From Candidatus Latescibacterota bacterium (lineage in GTDB: Bacteria; Latescibacterota; UBA2968), in NCBI GenBank assembly GCA_018650745.1, contig JABIFK010000289.1, positions 1 through 5,735 on the forward strand: a stretch of DNA of 5,735 nt. Direction: 5' to 3'. Position 1 is the stretch's first letter, and each line of letters opens with the position of its first letter. Both the position numbers and the translations under genes were made by a program. Shown piece by piece: positions 5,386 to 5,735 of this stretch. The notes below the pieces were generated by a model, which saw nothing but the letters and a program-made list of their open reading frames with translations, was not told where the DNA came from and searched no databases.

Positions 5386-5655
5386 CTAAACAATGGGGGG
5401 TGAACGACCCGGTGTAGCAACAGGAAGGCAAACAACTCGGAGAGGAAAAACCAAAACACGCATGGCGTGGGAAATAAGAAACAACACAAGTGAAAACACA
5501 ATGCCAAGCTGTGCACCCGTCTGCAACAGGACACATATTTGGCATACCTCTTCGGCACCATGATCATCGGCTACTGCATGACCATACATACCCAAGAACG
5601 CCGAAACAACGAGAACAACGGCAAAGGTGAAAAGTGTTTTTTGAGTGCGCATCAT
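5386..5655 (-). CDS. Small membrane protein with CxxC motif and GRSPP tail, copy B
   Basis: This is an 89-residue protein of unknown function, paralogous to the gene downstream of it. The start is taken as the first of two adjacent ATGs (5655). An in-frame TTG at 5664 is possible, and no strong Shine-Dalgarno decides between them. It has a basic N-terminus (MMRTQK), a hydrophobic signal or anchor helix (about 8-24), then GHAVADDH with two His and an acidic patch. CQIC (38-41) follows, then a second hydrophobic helix (about 50-63), and a tail ending TPGRSPPIV. Compared with copy A it lacks the second CxxC and has a shorter loop before CQIC. Conservation of GHA, His, CxIC and GRSPP in otherwise divergent sequences suggests these are the functional points, possibly for binding a metal ion or making a disulfide at the periplasmic face. 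It is the first gene after the promoter at the window edge. Confidence 0.7.
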   Translation of the reverse strand: MMRTQKTLFTFAVVLVVSAFLGMYGHAVADDHGAEEVCQICVLLQTGAQLGIVFSLVLFLISHAMRVLVFPLRVVCLPVATPGRSPPIV

Positions 5656-5697
5656 AAAAACCAAATTAGAAATTTATTTATCAAACCAACTGGACAT

Positions 5698-5726
5698 ACA
5701 ATAAAGTGTCCTCATCAAATTGTCAA
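5698..5726 (-). promoter_or_regulatory. Sigma-70-type promoter for small membrane protein B and possibly the metal locus
   Basis: Minus strand: a perfect -35 TTGACA (5726-5721), a 17-base spacer and -10 TATTGT (5703-5698, 4 of 6 matches), about 42 bases upstream of the ATG. This is the best promoter in the window. It is overlapped by an imperfect palindrome with GGACA/TGTCC arms (5692-5696 and 5707-5711) spanning the -10, a plausible but unproven operator. All downstream minus-strand genes to znuB could be read from it, with extra promoters inside. Confidence 0.6.
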
Positions 5727-5735
5727 CCCCAGACA

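Overview
The window comes from a Gram-negative bacterium: it encodes an outer-membrane beta-barrel protein with a signal peptide and parts of a periplasmic-binding-protein ABC importer. Base composition is moderate, Shine-Dalgarno sites are recognisable and spacing is compact. The mix of a formylglycine-type sulfatase, a chlorite-dismutase-family protein and octamer tandem repeats suggests an uncultivated, perhaps marine or sponge-associated, lineage. I cannot assign a phylum from sequence alone.

Layout. Bases 2-166 (+) are the last 54 codons of a short-chain dehydrogenase. It is followed directly by six copies of an 8-bp repeat (167-214) and a short convergent spacer. Everything else reads on the minus strand. 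From right to left along transcription these are: a promoter at the window edge (5698-5726); two small related membrane proteins with a CxIC motif and a C-terminal GRSPP (5655-5386 and 5279-4983); a zinc-type outer-membrane porin with a His/Asp/Glu-rich segment (4888-3680); a perfect 11-bp inverted repeat; the N-terminal third to half of a ZnuA-type metal-binding protein (3597-3172); the C-terminal half of a ZnuB-type permease (3184-2759); a chlorite-dismutase/HemQ-family protein (2670-1942); a 234-bp spacer with three hairpins; and a type I sulfatase (1707-313).

How the genes fit together. The right 60% reads as a zinc (or similar divalent metal) acquisition locus: small Cys/His membrane proteins, an outer-membrane porin and a periplasmic binding protein with its permease. 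The importer is broken. ZnuA stops just after its second metal-ligand His, and a few bases later the frame for the second half of ZnuB begins. The rest of ZnuA, any ATPase gene and the first half of ZnuB are therefore missing. This is either a real internal deletion or an assembly artefact, and it is the most important thing to check. The most novel-looking element is the pair of small paralogous CxIC/GRSPP proteins, with promoter-proximal sequence elements shared between one of them and the porin. The HemQ-like and sulfatase genes have their own ribosome-binding sites and no obvious functional link to the metal locus.
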